From assembly GCA_033961575.1 (NCBI GenBank), contig CM066728.1, positions 102,934,852 to 102,998,851 on the forward strand: a DNA stretch of 64,000 bases, read 5' to 3'. Below are positions 20,851-33,864 of the stretch, one piece after another. The translations under genes were made by a program, and so were the position numbers. The notes below the pieces were generated by a model. That model saw nothing but the letters and a program-made list of their open reading frames with translations, did not search any database and had not been told where the DNA came from. The first letter of the stretch is position 1. The number at the start of each line of letters is the position of its first letter. This stretch comes from Aselliscus stoliczkanus (Eukaryota > Chordata > Mammalia > Chiroptera > Hipposideridae).

Positions 20851-23089
20851 AGGTCTAAGAAGTACTTAGAATGCACAAAAATACAGGATTAGATGCAGGT
20901 CTCCCAGAGGGGAGAAACAAATCTTGGCATAAATAATTTACCACACGTGTCACACAGCAAATAGAAAAACCTAATCAGAGAAGCCAGGAAAGTAACCCAG
21001 TAGAAATTTGGTTTCAGTAGAACCAAATCAATCAATTTGGCAGAATCAGTATGTTTTTACTTCTATCACAATCAGACTTAAAAAGATATTAAAGAAAGTA
21101 TTTCCACTACAAGAAATTGACATCCACCTTTGATTAGCCTTCAGCTAAAATGGAATCTATTGGCTGGTGCAACTAAAGCATTCTGGTGGTGTCTTGCTTT
21201 AGGCTGAGACTGATGAAATTCAGGTGTTCTATGAATGGTCTCAGAGAACTGACTCTTCTTCCAAGACCTGGCTTCGATACATGCCACGGTGCTTTCATTC
21301 ACTGAAGGATTTTCTTTATATGATGGGGAGGATTACCGTTTTAAACTTAGATGGCCCTAGTAATTTAAAATCTCAGGAGGACAGAAACCACCTCTGGCTC
21401 CAAGCATCCATTCCAGTGCCCACAAGGTCTCTAGAGGGTGAGCAGGCATCATCTGTCCAGCTTCTATGGAAGAGGAGGTGCCCCCTGACTGACAGCTTTA
21501 TCCTAATACCATGGGGTGCGGGATGGGCGGGCCCAAGATCAAAGGCACCAAGGAGAGCCAGTAGGAACCACAGCTCTCCACGACAGCCCTGTAGGTGATC
21601 CTGGTCCCACAGTGGGAGAAACACAAAGAAAATGGTAGCTGACCTGGATGTAGCAAAAGGGCATTCATTGGAATGTAGACTTTCAGACAACCAAAGGGAG
21701 AAAGAGTTGAATTGGGATTAGATTTATCGGAGGGATCCAGAAGCAAAGATGATTCTACAATTTAACTCCTCCACTGCATAAAACTGAACTCTCCATCAGC
21801 ACTTCACAAATCTATGGAGGAAGCTGAGGACTGTCAACAGGCCCCTGGGTTTCAAAATAGCCTCTCCCCTAATCTCTCACATCCTCACTCAGCATTCTGC
21901 TTACTATGTTCTTGGTCTCTGAGTCTCTCTCTCGTTCCCTCGCCCTCTGCTCTCTTTTTAAAACAGCTCTTTGAAAACAATACACAATAGTACCATTTGG
22001 GGAGGACAATTACTTTCAACCCACTTTTACTTAGAGCTGTTTTCACCATAATTGTTGCTGAGATGAAATACTGACCTTTCCAAGTTGAAAAAATTAGAAG
22101 TGCCTAACGGGTGAGAGAAAACAATCCTCTAAATACCAGCTTCAGGGGAAATGCCCACATAAAGCGACTACTCCCTTCCTGACTCTGCAGCATGTAAATC
22201 TCTAGTTTTCCCAGAAGAATACATTTTCTACCGATACTTTTAATCTCCAAAGACTCCAACAATGGGACTCCTCAGCCCAGAAGGCCCACAGTGGCCAAAT
22301 AATTCTTACAAACAATTGTGTGGATTTCTTTTTTCTAAGATGAAATCTAGATGATGAAATTTGTTACCTTTTTTCCAGAAATGGTGCAAAAAATGGGACA
22401 AATGCAGGCCTTGCTTTTGGTTATGCAGCAAATGGCTGCAATGCGACACATTATTTGTTACCTGTGGATACAACAATGAGCTACAAAAGGGCAAGTATTT
22501 ATAAGTGGTGCTAAGACAAGACTTTTCCTAACCACAGGTGGGTTCGTAAATGACCGAATTCAAGGTCTATCACATAGGCATATCAATATATATTTATCGA
22601 TACACTAGTATACACATATGCACTTAGAGTCCTGCACATAGATAGCTGCATGTGATCAGAAATTTCCAGATGTTGATTTAATGAGAAATGGTTCCTATAT
22701 CCATAACTTTAATTTCATCTGGCACCAATGGCCGTCACTTAGATGAAAAGGGGTAGAATGAGCCACTTGTTGTCCATACCTAACCTGAGAGCTTAGATAG
22801 TAACATCAGAAAGATGCAGTATGATAGGAAAATGTATTTGGAGTGTGTTATGAATGAGAAGCACATATTTTCCACTTTACATATAAATCACATTTCAATC
22901 TTCCATAATTTGAAGAGCTTGTAAATTTAAATCATACGTTTGAGAATAAACTTCCAGCACCAACTGTGAACTAAAGCACCTTCTCTCAGACCTGCAACCC
23001 GTCATTCCTTCCCTTCCCTAAAGCAGGTGGTGTGAGTTATTCCCACGCGTCTCACTGAACTGAGTGGGCTGTTTATCAGCTCAGCGGCT
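20851..23089. other. No gene recognised
   Basis: Over 2 kb without a supportable gene or named repeat. The overlapping short frames at 21224-21746 on both strands have no recognisable domain. Confidence 0.4.
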
Positions 23090-23330
23090 TTCTTTGCTCA
23101 GGCTTCCTCTCTATGGAAGACTCTGCCCACCAACTCTGCCTTCTCCTGAATAGCCTGCAAGACTCAACTCAAGCAGGCCTCGTACAGAAAGCCTTTCTAA
23201 GGAAGATGGTGGCTGGTCCCAGAGACAACATCTATCATGCAGGCAGTTTACACAGACCAGTCACAGCAGTAGCTGATTCCTTGTTGTTCAACTCCAACAT
23301 AGCATCAGCGTATTTTCAGCAATTCTGAAG
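23090..23330 (+). repeat. Possible L2 fragment
   Basis: 'tttgctcaggcttcctctctatggaagactctgcccacc' and 'gcctgcaagactcaactcaagcaggcctcgtacagaaagcctttc' resemble the L2 3' region. Weak. Confidence 0.4.
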
Positions 23331-23554
23331 GAATTTCCCCAAAGCTTCCCTTTGTGGTAAGCAGTATAATTGCCCTCAAATTGTCCATAGGACAATCCCT
23401 GGAACCTGTGACTATGTTACATTACATTGCAAGAGAAATATGCATATTCATAAAATGTCTGATAGTCTCCTAATATTCGTAGCTGTCTATAATTGGATGT
23501 TGGTCTACAGATTCTGATAGTATTACTTACTACCTGAGAAGAAACTGGCTTTAG

Positions 23555-23685
23555 TGATAAAGAGCATCACCCATGAGTCAGTTCTGAGTTTGATTCTAAT
23601 TCTGCCATTCACAAACTGTGGGTCTTTTAGCGCCTCAGGTTCCTCATCTGTAAAACGGGACAGGGTTTCTCCACCTGAACTATTG
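23555..23685 (+). repeat. MIR SINE
   Basis: 'gagtttgattctaattctgccattcacaaactgtgggtc...gcgcctcaggttcctcatctgtaaaacggg' is the MIR core in order. Confidence 0.75.
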
Positions 23686-24914
23686 AAATTTGGGGTACGA
23701 TAATCTAAGCAGCATCCCGGAACTCTACCCGCTAGGTACCAATAACCACTAGCAACTTGCAGTTGTGACAACACCAACAAAAAAGGTTTCCAGATTGCTC
23801 AACATCCTCTGTGGGGCAAAATCACCCCAGGCTGAGGGTCTCTGAATCAGGGTACATATGCTTATTTCATGTGTCACTGGGAGGATGGATAGGAAAAAGG
23901 ATAAGCAGCACTTGGGGTGGCCTCTGCACCTTTTCTCTTGACTCCAGCCCAGGTGGAAACACTGGGGACCTTCAAAGACTCCATCTATCACCTCCTTGAC
24001 TCATTGCAGCATCTGTTCAACACTGGGACACAATTAGCTTCTTTGATTCCTGATCATGATGACTGGCTTTGAAAACTGAACTAAATGATATATTATAGAT
24101 GAGGAAGAGAGGAAAAGGCTTCAGGTATGTTTGGTAAATCCCAATATATTAAGATAGACATTATATTTGGAAATATTTATTAAGTCACATTAGTGGAACT
24201 TTTCCCAGACCATATTGCGTATTAATCATATTCTAGTTCATAGCCATAAAACAGTATTTTATTACAGTATATTTCTGATGATCCATTATATACCCATAAG
24301 TACAGTAAAGATGGGTCTATAAAATAATCCCCTAGATAATGTAAGTGAAAAAAATGATAAAATCTGAAAAATTGTTCTATTTTGGCTTTGACCAAAGAGG
24401 TGGAGGCAAACAAATTAAATCAGGCTTAAAGAATCAAAATGATGTGCTTACTTTAAAAAGAAAGAAAAGATAAAAAAAACTAACACTTAGCCAAGGCAGC
24501 TTGCTCCCTTATGAAGGCACAGTTGAAAGTTACTGAAGACAAATAGTACAAATACGTATATTAGATATTCCCACCAAATCAACTCTTTGCAAATAAAATT
24601 AATGGACACACAGGGGTATCGCTTGTCCTGTGTAGTCACAGTACTTCACAATAAATGCCCTCAGCGAATCCTACATTCTCAGATCCCCTGGAGCTGAGCT
24701 AACCACCATAGAAGGGTTTAAGTTGGAAAACTACCGGCTTTCCCCTAAAAACCATTCTTTCATTCAGTGAATGCCAAAAAGAACACCTTTTCTGACCAAA
24801 ATGCTGGCTAAATGATTTAGTGTAAGGTAATCCTTTATCTTTGTTAAAAGTGATGTGATATTTGTGGTTATTTCTCATATGATACATTCTTTGAGTGTCT
24901 GACTCATTTTTGGT
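23686..24914. other. No gene recognised
   Basis: AT-rich, unassigned. Confidence 0.45.
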
Positions 24915-24917
24915 AAG

Positions 24918-24996
24918 TTATATATATGCATATATATATGTATATGTGTATATATATTTCATGTATATACACACACATATATATGATATATATATA

Positions 24997-25029
<33 letters not shown>
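24918..25029. repeat. AT-rich alternating pyrimidine-purine tract
   Basis: Imperfect (TA)n with TATATG, TGTATA and ACACAC interruptions, ending in an uninterrupted TA run at about 25000-25028. Self-complementary and able to form cruciforms. Confidence 0.85.
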
Positions 25030-25032
<3 letters not shown>

Positions 25033-26793
25033 TTCCCTCCATTTTTTTCCATTTTCTAATAGCTATAAGGTTGAAATTTGCTATGGTTTTCTTTGAATGT
25101 TGTAGAATTTTAATGTGAAAATAGACATGAAATAAGGTTGGAATACAAAGCTCTAAACTTGGAAAGAAATCCAAGCTGCCATATTGATGAATACTATATT
25201 TTCATGAGCCTGTGTGCCAGCTCAGAAGACCTGTTTAACTTGTCTATTTCTATTTCCTCAATTTATGGCTGTTGGTCCCTGAGACAGAAACATTTCAAAC
25301 ATATGCATCAAATAATTATATACACATACACTCATATATCAGAAACTGTATGTTATATATTGAAAATCACCCTTTGCAAGTCATCTTTGTATATATTTGG
25401 TAGTAGTTAAAAAGATTCAGAACTTTATTGGAGGAGAAAGGAAATCATCTATTTCTGCATAATTAAAGTAAGCTCAAATATGTTTTCTGGTGACGGTCCA
25501 ATCGGGTTGGCTTCTCACTTTGCCTAGGACCACAAGAAAACATTCATTGCTTTTACCAACTTACTCCCTTGCTATTCAACTTTGAATAGTTCCTCATTTC
25601 TAGAACATGATTTTCAAACTGTGTTCTTAAGAGCTCTAGGCTTCCATGGCGCCCTCTCAGGGGCTGCCTGAGGAACAAGAGAGAGCTTTGTAGCTAGTTT
25701 AGGGGTTCTTCTGTATCCCCAACTAGTGCAGCTTCTGTTCAGTCTGAATAACACATGGGATACTTATATTCTTTAAATTTTCATTCCAAAGAAGGACCCA
25801 CCACTGGAACCAAAAGTCACCATAGGTTTCCAAAGCCTTGTGGAATGATGGCTTGGAGAAGAAAATGTGAATTCATTTCACTAAAATCTCAGTCTTCAAC
25901 CTGAGTCCATATTCAGCCTGCTTTAAAGAGAGGAGGAGAGAAGAGGGAAAAGGAGAAAGAGGAGAAGAGGGAGAGTTTTAAAGAACAGAATTTGCAGAAA
26001 GTGAGCCGGGCAAGGCATGCCTTCTTCTGCCACCAGGTTCTGTGGCAAATGGCAGTTGCAGCCTGCGGGGGTCATTTCCTGGCTGAGGTTTGCGGAGCAT
26101 AAAGACCAGCAGACATGTCAGGGCATCATGAGGTGTTGGAGGAAAATGGTCCCAAGGTGGCAGAGCAGTAGCGGGGGCCACTGAGATTCCCAAGGATGTG
26201 CAGGGAGAGAAAAAGGGTTCCAGAAGTGTGTGGGCCTGACGGTGGAGGTGAAGAGGGCAGATGGAGGTGGGGTTCTGAAAGATGCGCATTTTGCTTAACA
26301 GAAGAGGGCAGGCATGGTGCCCCCAGCAGAAGGCAGGCAGACAATGTCTATCTAAGCTCCCAGGGACGTACCAACCCTAAGAGAGCTTTGAAGGCAGAAG
26401 ATCCCCTTACACCATAAGTTGCTGTACCTGGAAAGCAAACACTGAGCTGTGCAACCAATTTGAGTGGAGAGTCAACTCATTGAGGTCTAAACTTGGCATG
26501 GGTTTCTCCCATAACTTACTAATTGTGTTCTTTTCTGCTGAATCATAGGAAACACCCTAAAGGATACCACATTTTTAGTCACTTTCAGTTGTGAAGATTT
26601 TTCCAGTCCTGCTTATACCCCAGTCTCATGTTCAATTGAAAGCCTTCCCTGCGTGCTAGGTTTATGCCTCAGGAGGCTTGCAGAGAGCAGGGGCTGTGGT
26701 CCCTGCTCTCACTCCCACGGAACTCCAGCTGGAGTTCCTCAGTCAGAGCATTCTCCTCTGCTTGCCCATAGCACTCCACAGTCACAGTCATCA
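25030..26793. other. No gene recognised; purine-rich patch
   Basis: A GA-rich patch lies at 25925-25978. 25610-25720 has a weak hAT-relic look ('ttttcaaactgtgttcttaagagc'). 25978-26417 has overlapping frames on both strands with no domain. Confidence 0.4.
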
Positions 26794-26829
26794 ATCTCTC
26801 TCTCTCTCTCTCTCTCTCCCCATCTCTCT
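26794..26829 (+). repeat. (TC)n microsatellite
   Basis: TCTC repeat of about 25 bases, then an interrupted continuation to 'catctctctc'. Confidence 0.9.
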
Positions 26830-26974
26830 CAAAATCATTGATCCTGCTCTTCCTCTATGTTTGATAATACATATGAATTTTTTATATTCATGCCTTTTTA
26901 ATGGACTTGTTGAGCAACTTGGTTGGAATAACTCTGGGAAACAATCTACTTTGTAGAAAATAAGTATGAAATAG

Positions 26975-27180
26975 AAATTTAGCGTGCAGGTTAAGAGCAT
27001 TGACTCAGGCCATGTCTAATTCTAATATGTGTTGATTAGGGAAGAAGTCACTTAGCCTCTCAGTGCCTCAGTTTCCCTATCTGATTACACCATTCATAGG
27101 GTTTCTGTGAGGATCAAATAATTTTAAAAGTGTTTCAAACCGTGGTTGGCTCTTTGAAGTGTTGGCTATCGTTATTATGA
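26975..27180 (+). repeat. MIR SINE
   Basis: 'aggttaagagcattgactcaggcc', 'gaagtcacttagcctctcagtgcctcagtttccctatctg' and 'catagggtttctgtgaggatcaaataa' are MIR in order, nearly full length. Confidence 0.85.
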
Positions 27181-27199
27181 TTTATGTATTTGATGCTAT

Positions 27200-27310
27200 A
27201 ATCTCAGTCGCATTTGAACCCAGTTATTACTACACTGATGATGATGGGCAAACCTTTAGCACCTCTCAGGCTCAGTCTTCTGATGATTAAAATGAGAAGA
27301 ATGAATGATC
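27200..27310 (+). repeat. MIR-like SINE fragment
   Basis: 'atttgaacccagttattactacactgatgatgatgggcaaacctttagcacctctcaggctcagtcttctgatgattaaaatgag' resembles a second MIR core right after the first. Confidence 0.5.
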
Positions 27311-27344
27311 TCCTCTGTCCCTCCTTTGCCTAGGGCTAACAGGT

Positions 27345-27900
27345 GATGGCTGGGGCAGTGGGAAAAGGGGCACTTTTACATGATGCCATGGGAGTAAAAA
27401 CTGGTCAGCCCTTTCTGGAAGGTCATGTTGCAATACTGTTCATAATTTAATGTGTGCATACTTTTGGCCTCAGAACTTTTTAGTTTTTGTCATTTATCTT
27501 ACAAAAATACTTGTATACATACAAAAAGATAAATATTCAAGAATGTGTCCTGAAACATACTTTATAAAGTGCAAATGTGCATTTATTAGGAATTGGTCAG
27601 CTATAACAAACAATGCTACCTTAATTTGTAGCCATTAAAAAGGAGTTTGAAACTCATGGACGTAAACAGCCAAAAGAAAAAAAGTATAAGGTGTAAAACA
27701 GTGTATATCATGATCTCATCAAGAAAATAAAGAAAAGGAAGGAAGAAAGAGAAAATGTATGAAAGCAATAAAAAAATGCACATTTATCTTATCATATGCA
27801 TAAAACACAAGTTGCAAAACTATATGACACAATTACCAGTAGTTTACTTTGGCAGTAGAATTATAAATGTTTTTATCTTTCTATGTCATCATATTTTAGC
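27345..27900 (+). mobile_element. Old L1 ORF2 C-terminal fragment
   Basis: 'actggtcagccctttctggaaggtcatgttgcaatactg', 'gtgtgcatacttttggcctcag', 'tacttgtatacatacaaaaagataaatattcaagaatgt', 'gccattaaaaaggagtttgaaactcatgg' and 'aaaacagtgtatatcatgatctcat' follow the order of an L1M ORF2 end. Many frameshifts. Confidence 0.7.
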
Positions 27901-28060
27901 AGTGTGACTCTGGGAAAACTGTTGAAAACCTCTGAGTCTTACTTCCCTTAACTGTCAAATGGATAATACCGAATTCTCCTTAACATTGTACATGTTAAGT
28001 AAAATAGCAGATTTAAATTTCCTATCACAAAACTTGGCATACTGTAAATAATCCATAAAT
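27895..28060 (+). repeat. MIR SINE
   Basis: 'gtgtgactctgggaaaactgttgaaaacctctgagtcttacttcccttaactgtcaaatggataatac' and 'aaacttggcatactgtaaataatccataaatgtcag' are MIR core and 3' end. Confidence 0.7.
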
Positions 28061-29982
28061 GTCAGTTCTTTTCCCTCCAGTCCATGCTACTTCCAAAATA
28101 GCTACATATTAAGCCCTTCATCTCAAGAAAATAGAAATAATGATTTTCATTTAGCTCTATGAGTGACAAGTTTAATATATAATCCTTATCTTAAATACAT
28201 CATTTTCCCTGGGACCATTTTATTTTAGAGGGAATAGAAAAATATGTAAATTAAGGTGGGAAAGAAATGGTAAACTACTTCTACTATTTTATAATAAGCC
28301 CATCAGGACAAAGAACATATGTAATTTGTGTGTCCCAACTCATTAATAATCCAGTAAAGTAATGCAGAATAATATAAGAGAGTTATTTCATTATAAATAT
28401 TTATATGTATACCAATTTATATAAATATACCCATATGCAGAAAAAGCTCCTCCTCCCATTAATACTGGCTAGCTTTAAGAATTAAAATTACAGGCAAAAT
28501 TCTATGTTTTTTGGGACTCCTTTATATTTTATATATTTTAAAAACTTAAAATGTATATTTCTTTTGAAATAAAACATGCACTGTAAATTTTTATTTACTT
28601 ACATGTGAAATATGTAGAACCAAGCAATGATGAAAAATAAACCAAGGTCTTTGATAATCATTTCGTCTTAATTTTCTATTAAAATTGTGAGGGCAAGCTT
28701 TCCAGCTAAGTGTTTTCCTTATTTGGAAGAGGTCAACTAAACTCTGCACAGGAAGTGAGAACAATGGATTTTGACTTGTTTCTAACATTAGGAAATACGC
28801 TGGTCTTATCATCACAACAGTGGACTAATACCCTGCTTTCATTGTGAACAGTTGAACAAAACATTAGTGCAGAAGCTGGTGGGTATTACTTCAGGAAGCT
28901 GTCTGCTTTTTGAGGCTTGCCTGGGTTTGTAATGATCAATTTAACTAGTATATTTGTGAGAAAGGAATAGTCATCACAGTGCCTATTCCAAATAGAACTT
29001 AACTCAAAAGTTTGGGTAAGTTAACATGATGGGAAATTGTGGTCAGAGGTGAGGGCTGTTTGTTGCTGACGTCAGCCAGAATGACCTATACGAGGCAGGT
29101 GGGAGAGCATGTGGGGGAAAAAAGTGAAGTAATATATTCTTAGCATGTTCATATTCAAAAAGGATTAAAAAGATCATCCAGGGTTTAATGTCTCTTTTTA
29201 TAGAGAAACACCTGATTTGAACCGGAACTATTTCTTGAACCTGAACTTGAACCAGATATCCCACCTCAAAACGTCTTCCTCTTTTCCTTTCCACCCAAAC
29301 ATGCAAATATAATTAACATTCAGGGAAGGTCACAAGGCAAACAGGCCTAAGATTACCTAGACAGATTCAAAATCCTGCTGAAGAATAGGTTAGTGAACAT
29401 GATGGTAACAGGATGTTTATTAAGAAGTGTCTTGGAATTTGATTTTTTCACGTTTAGGCTGACTTATTAATTATAGTCAACAATTAAAAGTACCCACTTA
29501 TGAGGACAAACACGTGTGGGTGTTGGTCTCCAAATGAACCTAGCATGCCTAGGCCTCTATAAATATTTGTTGGATGAATTGTCAACAGATGGTTATTTAC
29601 TGTATGGATTTCATAGCTCCTTTGCCTCTCTCTCTTATTTCTGCTTCATATTCTGGTGCCAGAACTACTTCTTTCTAAAGGCAGAAAGATGAAATTAGAG
29701 TAAGGAATCTCCCAAGTGGTCCAGTTTATCTTATTGAAAATTTTGGTCCAATGGTTTGGCAGAGAGACACTGTAAATGTTGATGAAAACAATCTGTTACA
29801 TCTTTGTCACTGTTCATTAAGAGAATTGCAAGGATCAAATATTCGTATGTCATTCAAGAAGATAGCCAATGTCATAGGAAATGTGAAATACAGAGTTGTG
29901 TCCTTCACAAATTCAAGCTCTATACAGCTGCCACATTGATCTAAAACCATCACTATGGGAGAAATGTCCAGTTACTGATCAT
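28061..29982. other. No gene recognised
   Basis: AT-rich, no supportable gene or named repeat. Confidence 0.45.
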
Positions 29983-30050
29983 AAATACAAAGTCCCTATC
30001 GCTTCTCGGCCTTTTGCTAAGATCAAGTGTAGTATAAACACAAAGCCCCT
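29983..30050 (+). mobile_element. Tailless retro-insertion of U2 snRNA 5' fragment with TSDs
   Basis: The U2-derived 38 nt (29998-30035) are bounded without gap by 15-bp direct repeats: AAATACAAAGTCCCT at 29983-29997 and AAACACAAAGCCCCT at 30036-30050. They differ by two C/T transitions. The insert has no A tail. This fits L1-mediated insertion of a 3'-truncated small RNA (tailless retropseudogene). Confidence 0.88.
29998..30035 (+). pseudogene. U2 snRNA pseudogene, 5' fragment (38 nt)
   Basis: Reads ATCGCTTCTCGGCCTTTTG followed by CTAAGATCAAGTGTAGTAT. This is the 5' end of U2 snRNA with one G missing from the 'ttttggctaag' segment. It stops just after the branch-point-recognition region begins ('gtgtagtat'). 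All downstream parts (Sm site, stem-loops III and IV) are absent, and no snRNA promoter (PSE) was recognised upstream. It cannot make a working U2. Confidence 0.93.
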
Positions 30051-30619
30051 TGTGATGGCACATCTGCCCTCACACTTTCATGCCCCGCTCCTTCTTGCTG
30101 TGTACTTAAGAATCCAGGGCTCTGAAAGGCTTTACTCTCAAGTCAGAGCATGAGTACTCTCCTGAATGTCAAGGGCATGCAAGGCTTGCACTGTAGGACG
30201 GCAGTGCGATGTGTTCCTCCATGAGGCCTCCTCCATCTGCTACTCCACATTCAGCATCTCTGCCGCCTTCCTAATTGACCAGGATTCGGTCTCACTGCTC
30301 AGGTCCCTGGAATAGATGCTCCTTGGCTGCCTCTCACTGCTCCTCCCACCAGCGCCAAGTACAAGTTCTCAAATTGGGGCCTTTGCTGTCCTGTGCCCTC
30401 ACCTTGGTAGGCTCCTAGGCTGAACTAGCAACCACGTTCTCATCCCTTAAATCTCCATTCAAGACGTCACCTCCTTGAAAAGACAGAAGCACACCTGGAG
30501 ACTACACCTTGAGTCCTACCACCCCAAACCTGCATGTGCTGGGTTGGATGTCTCTGCTCTGTGCTCCAGGTACCCAGTGGTTACAAGTTCAACCACTGCA
30601 TTCACAGTGTTGTATCAAT
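30051..30619. other. No gene recognised
   Basis: A C/T-richer stretch with several 'cctcc...ctg' motifs. There may be an old L2 piece at 30180-30440, but I cannot support it. Confidence 0.4.
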
Positions 30620-30780
30620 GCGTCGTGATTTGGAACACAGACTCTAAACCCAGTGCACCTGGGCTCAAATCCTGGCTCCTTCCTTTCAGTGGGGTCAGTT
30701 TCCTCATTTGTAAAATGGACATAATGGTAGAATGTAGCTCACAGAGAGAAGGGTTAAGGAAACCAATACATCTGAAGTGA
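30620..30780 (+). repeat. MIR SINE
   Basis: 'gtgatttggaacacagactctaaacccagtgcacctgggctcaaatcctggctcc' and 'cagtttcctcatttgtaaaatggacataatgg' are the MIR head and core. Confidence 0.85.
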
Positions 30781-33003
30781 GTGTTTGGGATTAACGGTGT
30801 TTATCTGTATTTGTTCTTCACCCTTGAGTTAGCATAGTTTGCATTCTCAGGGAAAAGTGTCTTAGTTATTCGTATAGCCCTCGCTGCTCACATAGTGCTT
30901 GGAATCTAGTATGTTCTGCATACAAAGTAGCAACACTGAACTTGTGAGAATAATTTCAGAGTCATAGAATCCTAGAGCTGGAAGTGTATAACTGTCAACA
31001 CTTAGTTCCAAGTTTATGGAGCAAGGAAGCAGCCTATGTAGGGCTGGAGCACCATTTTTTTCTAGGGAAGAAACAATTAAACATTTCAGAAGATTCTACC
31101 CTTGACTGCAAACATGGCCTCCTTCAAAGCCACAGTCTTCGCATAGCTTCTGACTAAGACCCAAAGGTTCACGTCCATACAGGGTATTCGTTATAGTTTT
31201 CAACAGAAAGTGTAAATTACAGGATGCCTGATAAATTCATCCAGAAATGCTAAGAAAAACAGATGTTATTTTCCAAATCTTATCAAACGATTCCCTTTCT
31301 CTTCACTCACCAGGGTAGTTTTGGCCAAATATGATGGAAAAGTAATTTGCCTGCTGCCGATCATTTATAGGCTCCAGAGGGAGGGGTTGTCGGAGTAAGT
31401 AAGATATATTGATTTCCCACACTCTGCGCTCTTCCTTCCTTGGGTGGTTAAAACAAAACAAAGTATTCGATTTCCCCCATTTTTCTACTGATGAAAGATG
31501 ACGGATCTAATAGTTGAGCTCACAAATGGAAATCTTTATTTTGTATGATTAGAATCTTTCTCTCTGCTTCCACTGTAACCAATCCAATATCAGAGAGATA
31601 GCCCAAAGTCTGCAGGGACAGTGCTAAAGGAGCTCCAATCTAATGTGGACGGGCCTGCTTTTCACTAGCATGTCATCTCCCTACACATTCCAAGACCTAG
31701 CCTGCCAGTTTTGACCTGGATGGAACAGACAAGCAGAGAGGATGGATTGTTTGCACTTAGTGGTCTCTATTTTATACACCTCTTTATTGTATGTTATTTA
31801 TTTATTTATTTTATTTTATTTTTTTTGTTTTTGTTTTTTTATTTTTATTTTTTATTTTTTTTTCTTTATTGTATTTTAGACATATTCTTCATTAGTGAAA
31901 AGTGAACAGTTATACATCCCTTTGTGAATCAAGTACCTGCCTTAGAGAGAGGCCATGGCTCAGCTGTATGGAAAATAAATTTCTGGTTTCTTAGGTTATC
32001 TATACACGTATTGTAGCTTGCAGACTCATAGTTTCACTTTCTGTTTATTGCCGTGAATATAACAATACACAAGCTCACATTTATCCTCAGATAGCCTTAG
32101 CTCTCCCAAATGACATTCACTACTCAACGATTAGAAAGAATTAAGAAGAAATTGAAACTATAAGGTAAACGACATGGCAAAATAATATTTATTCAATTCA
32201 CATAGACTTAACCTTAAGAATTACTATACACTAAGACACAGTGACTAAAATGCTCATTCTCAGGCATAACAAGAGAGAAAAGGTATCCTTATGCTGACAA
32301 GCATGTTTTAAGTGTTGGAATGGTCTATTATTTCATCAATTTCTGTTGCTGATAGAATGAGTTCTTGCCTCTTAGAGGACAGGGAAAGAAGACCAAGCTG
32401 CTAATAGTTGGCGTTGCTATGGTCAGGTGCTACAGTGACCCAGGCACATGCTCTGTGAGAGAGATTCTGATTAAGAGAAAGTCTGCTTTCAACTTGGACT
32501 CCATTTTACATACAGGCTGAAACAGGAAAAGAGGCCATTTATGCATCAGTTTCAAACAGAAAGTACTTGATGGACAAAAAATTCTCTGAACAGTGGTAAG
32601 ACTCTCCAAATAGACAAGAGGATGCCAAAAAAAGGAGTGATTGTGAACCGAGCTGGCTACATGTTCTTCAGGAAACAGTCGGGTGTGTGTATCCTTACTG
32701 ATTACACATATAATAGCTCCAAAGCAATGTTCTATATCAAGAAAGGCTGCATTTCAGAGCTGTGTTTTCAAAAGGAAACAGAAACAGCACTCTAATCGAA
32801 CCCTCTGGAAAGAGGCAGAGTAGTTTTAGGAGCAGAGAAGAAATGACGAATTCTTGTGTGCTGGTGACAGAGTCAAATCCCACGGGAGGAAAGATGAGCT
32901 GGCACACAGCACAGATTCAGGAAAATCCAGTGTTGACTTATTGCCACAGGGTTTTTAAAAACGGATTCAGGAAAATCAAAAGCATAGACCATTATATGGG
33001 AAA

Positions 33004-33007
<4 letters not shown>
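30781..33007. other. No gene recognised; T-rich tract
   Basis: A T-rich (TTTA/TTTTA) tract lies at 31793-31870, probably the tail of an antisense retroelement whose body I cannot place. Otherwise unassigned. Confidence 0.4.

Positions 33008-33052
<45 letters not shown>
33008..33052 (+). repeat. (TC)n microsatellite
   Basis: Uninterrupted TC repeat of about 22 units. Confidence 0.97.
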
Positions 33053-33055
<3 letters not shown>

Positions 33056-33864
33056 TGAATGAGATCTCTGAGGGGGAAACAGTAGGTACAAGTAAGGAAT
33101 AAACAGCCACATTCAGACTTTAAGTCTCAACTAAGATCATCTGAGCCCCAATAGTAATGGAAAATAGCTGCTTGCTACCCCAGTTAGCTGGGGAGGGAAG
33201 GCTGTGAGAATTCAATGAGATAATGCTTGAAAGCATTGCTACAATGCCTGGTACATAAGTTCCATGAAAAGTTATAATTCCTAATGATAATAATTATAAC
33301 AAATGGCTGAGTTTTAAGAGGCCCTTTTACCTCCGACTTCTGGAGAAGATGTGGAAATGATCACAGTATATGTGGTTGTGTACGTGGTCTCCCTGTGACC
33401 TCCCTAAGTTCCAGGCTGATTTACCTGAACTGGGGACCCTTGTAGAGATGTCCCCTTCTCTACAGAAGCTGTGGTCCTACGGAACTATAAAATAGATACT
33501 ACTCTGAAAGGGAAGGCACAACAGAATTTAGAGCATAAGCTTAGCTCTTAGTGACCAATTGGGGAATAACATTGTACAATTTGTTTTCATAATTACTACT
33601 TTTTAACCTGGAATCAATTATATTAGCATATCTCCCTCAAATTTATCAATTCAAAAATTTCAAATGTTTCTATCGTTGCCTGTATTGCCTTAACCTCCTT
33701 CCATAGCCTTTCTCGCCACATCTCAAGCTGTATATAAAGTTTTCCCACATTAAAAGGGAATCATTACTAATTTAAAATCATTACAGTTTTAATTGTTGAT
33801 CATACTTTTCCATGAAGTTAAGGTACAAGGATATCTAGGATATCTCAACTCTAGCATCTCTAGG
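33053..33864. other. No gene recognised
   Basis: 33190-33290 has a weak MIR 3'-end look ('gaattcaatgagataatgcttgaaagcattgctacaatgcctggtacataag'). Otherwise unassigned. Confidence 0.4.

Noticed and set aside
21224..21746. Overlapping 124- and 105-codon frames
   Set aside because: Opposite strands, no domain, no splice or promoter context. Length is within chance for this composition.
27450..27638. Short frame in the 27.4-27.6 kb region
   Set aside because: It is old L1 ORF2 sequence with frameshifts.
29998..30035. Functional U2 snRNA gene
   Set aside because: Only 38 of about 190 nt, no Sm site, no snRNA promoter, and flanked by TSDs.
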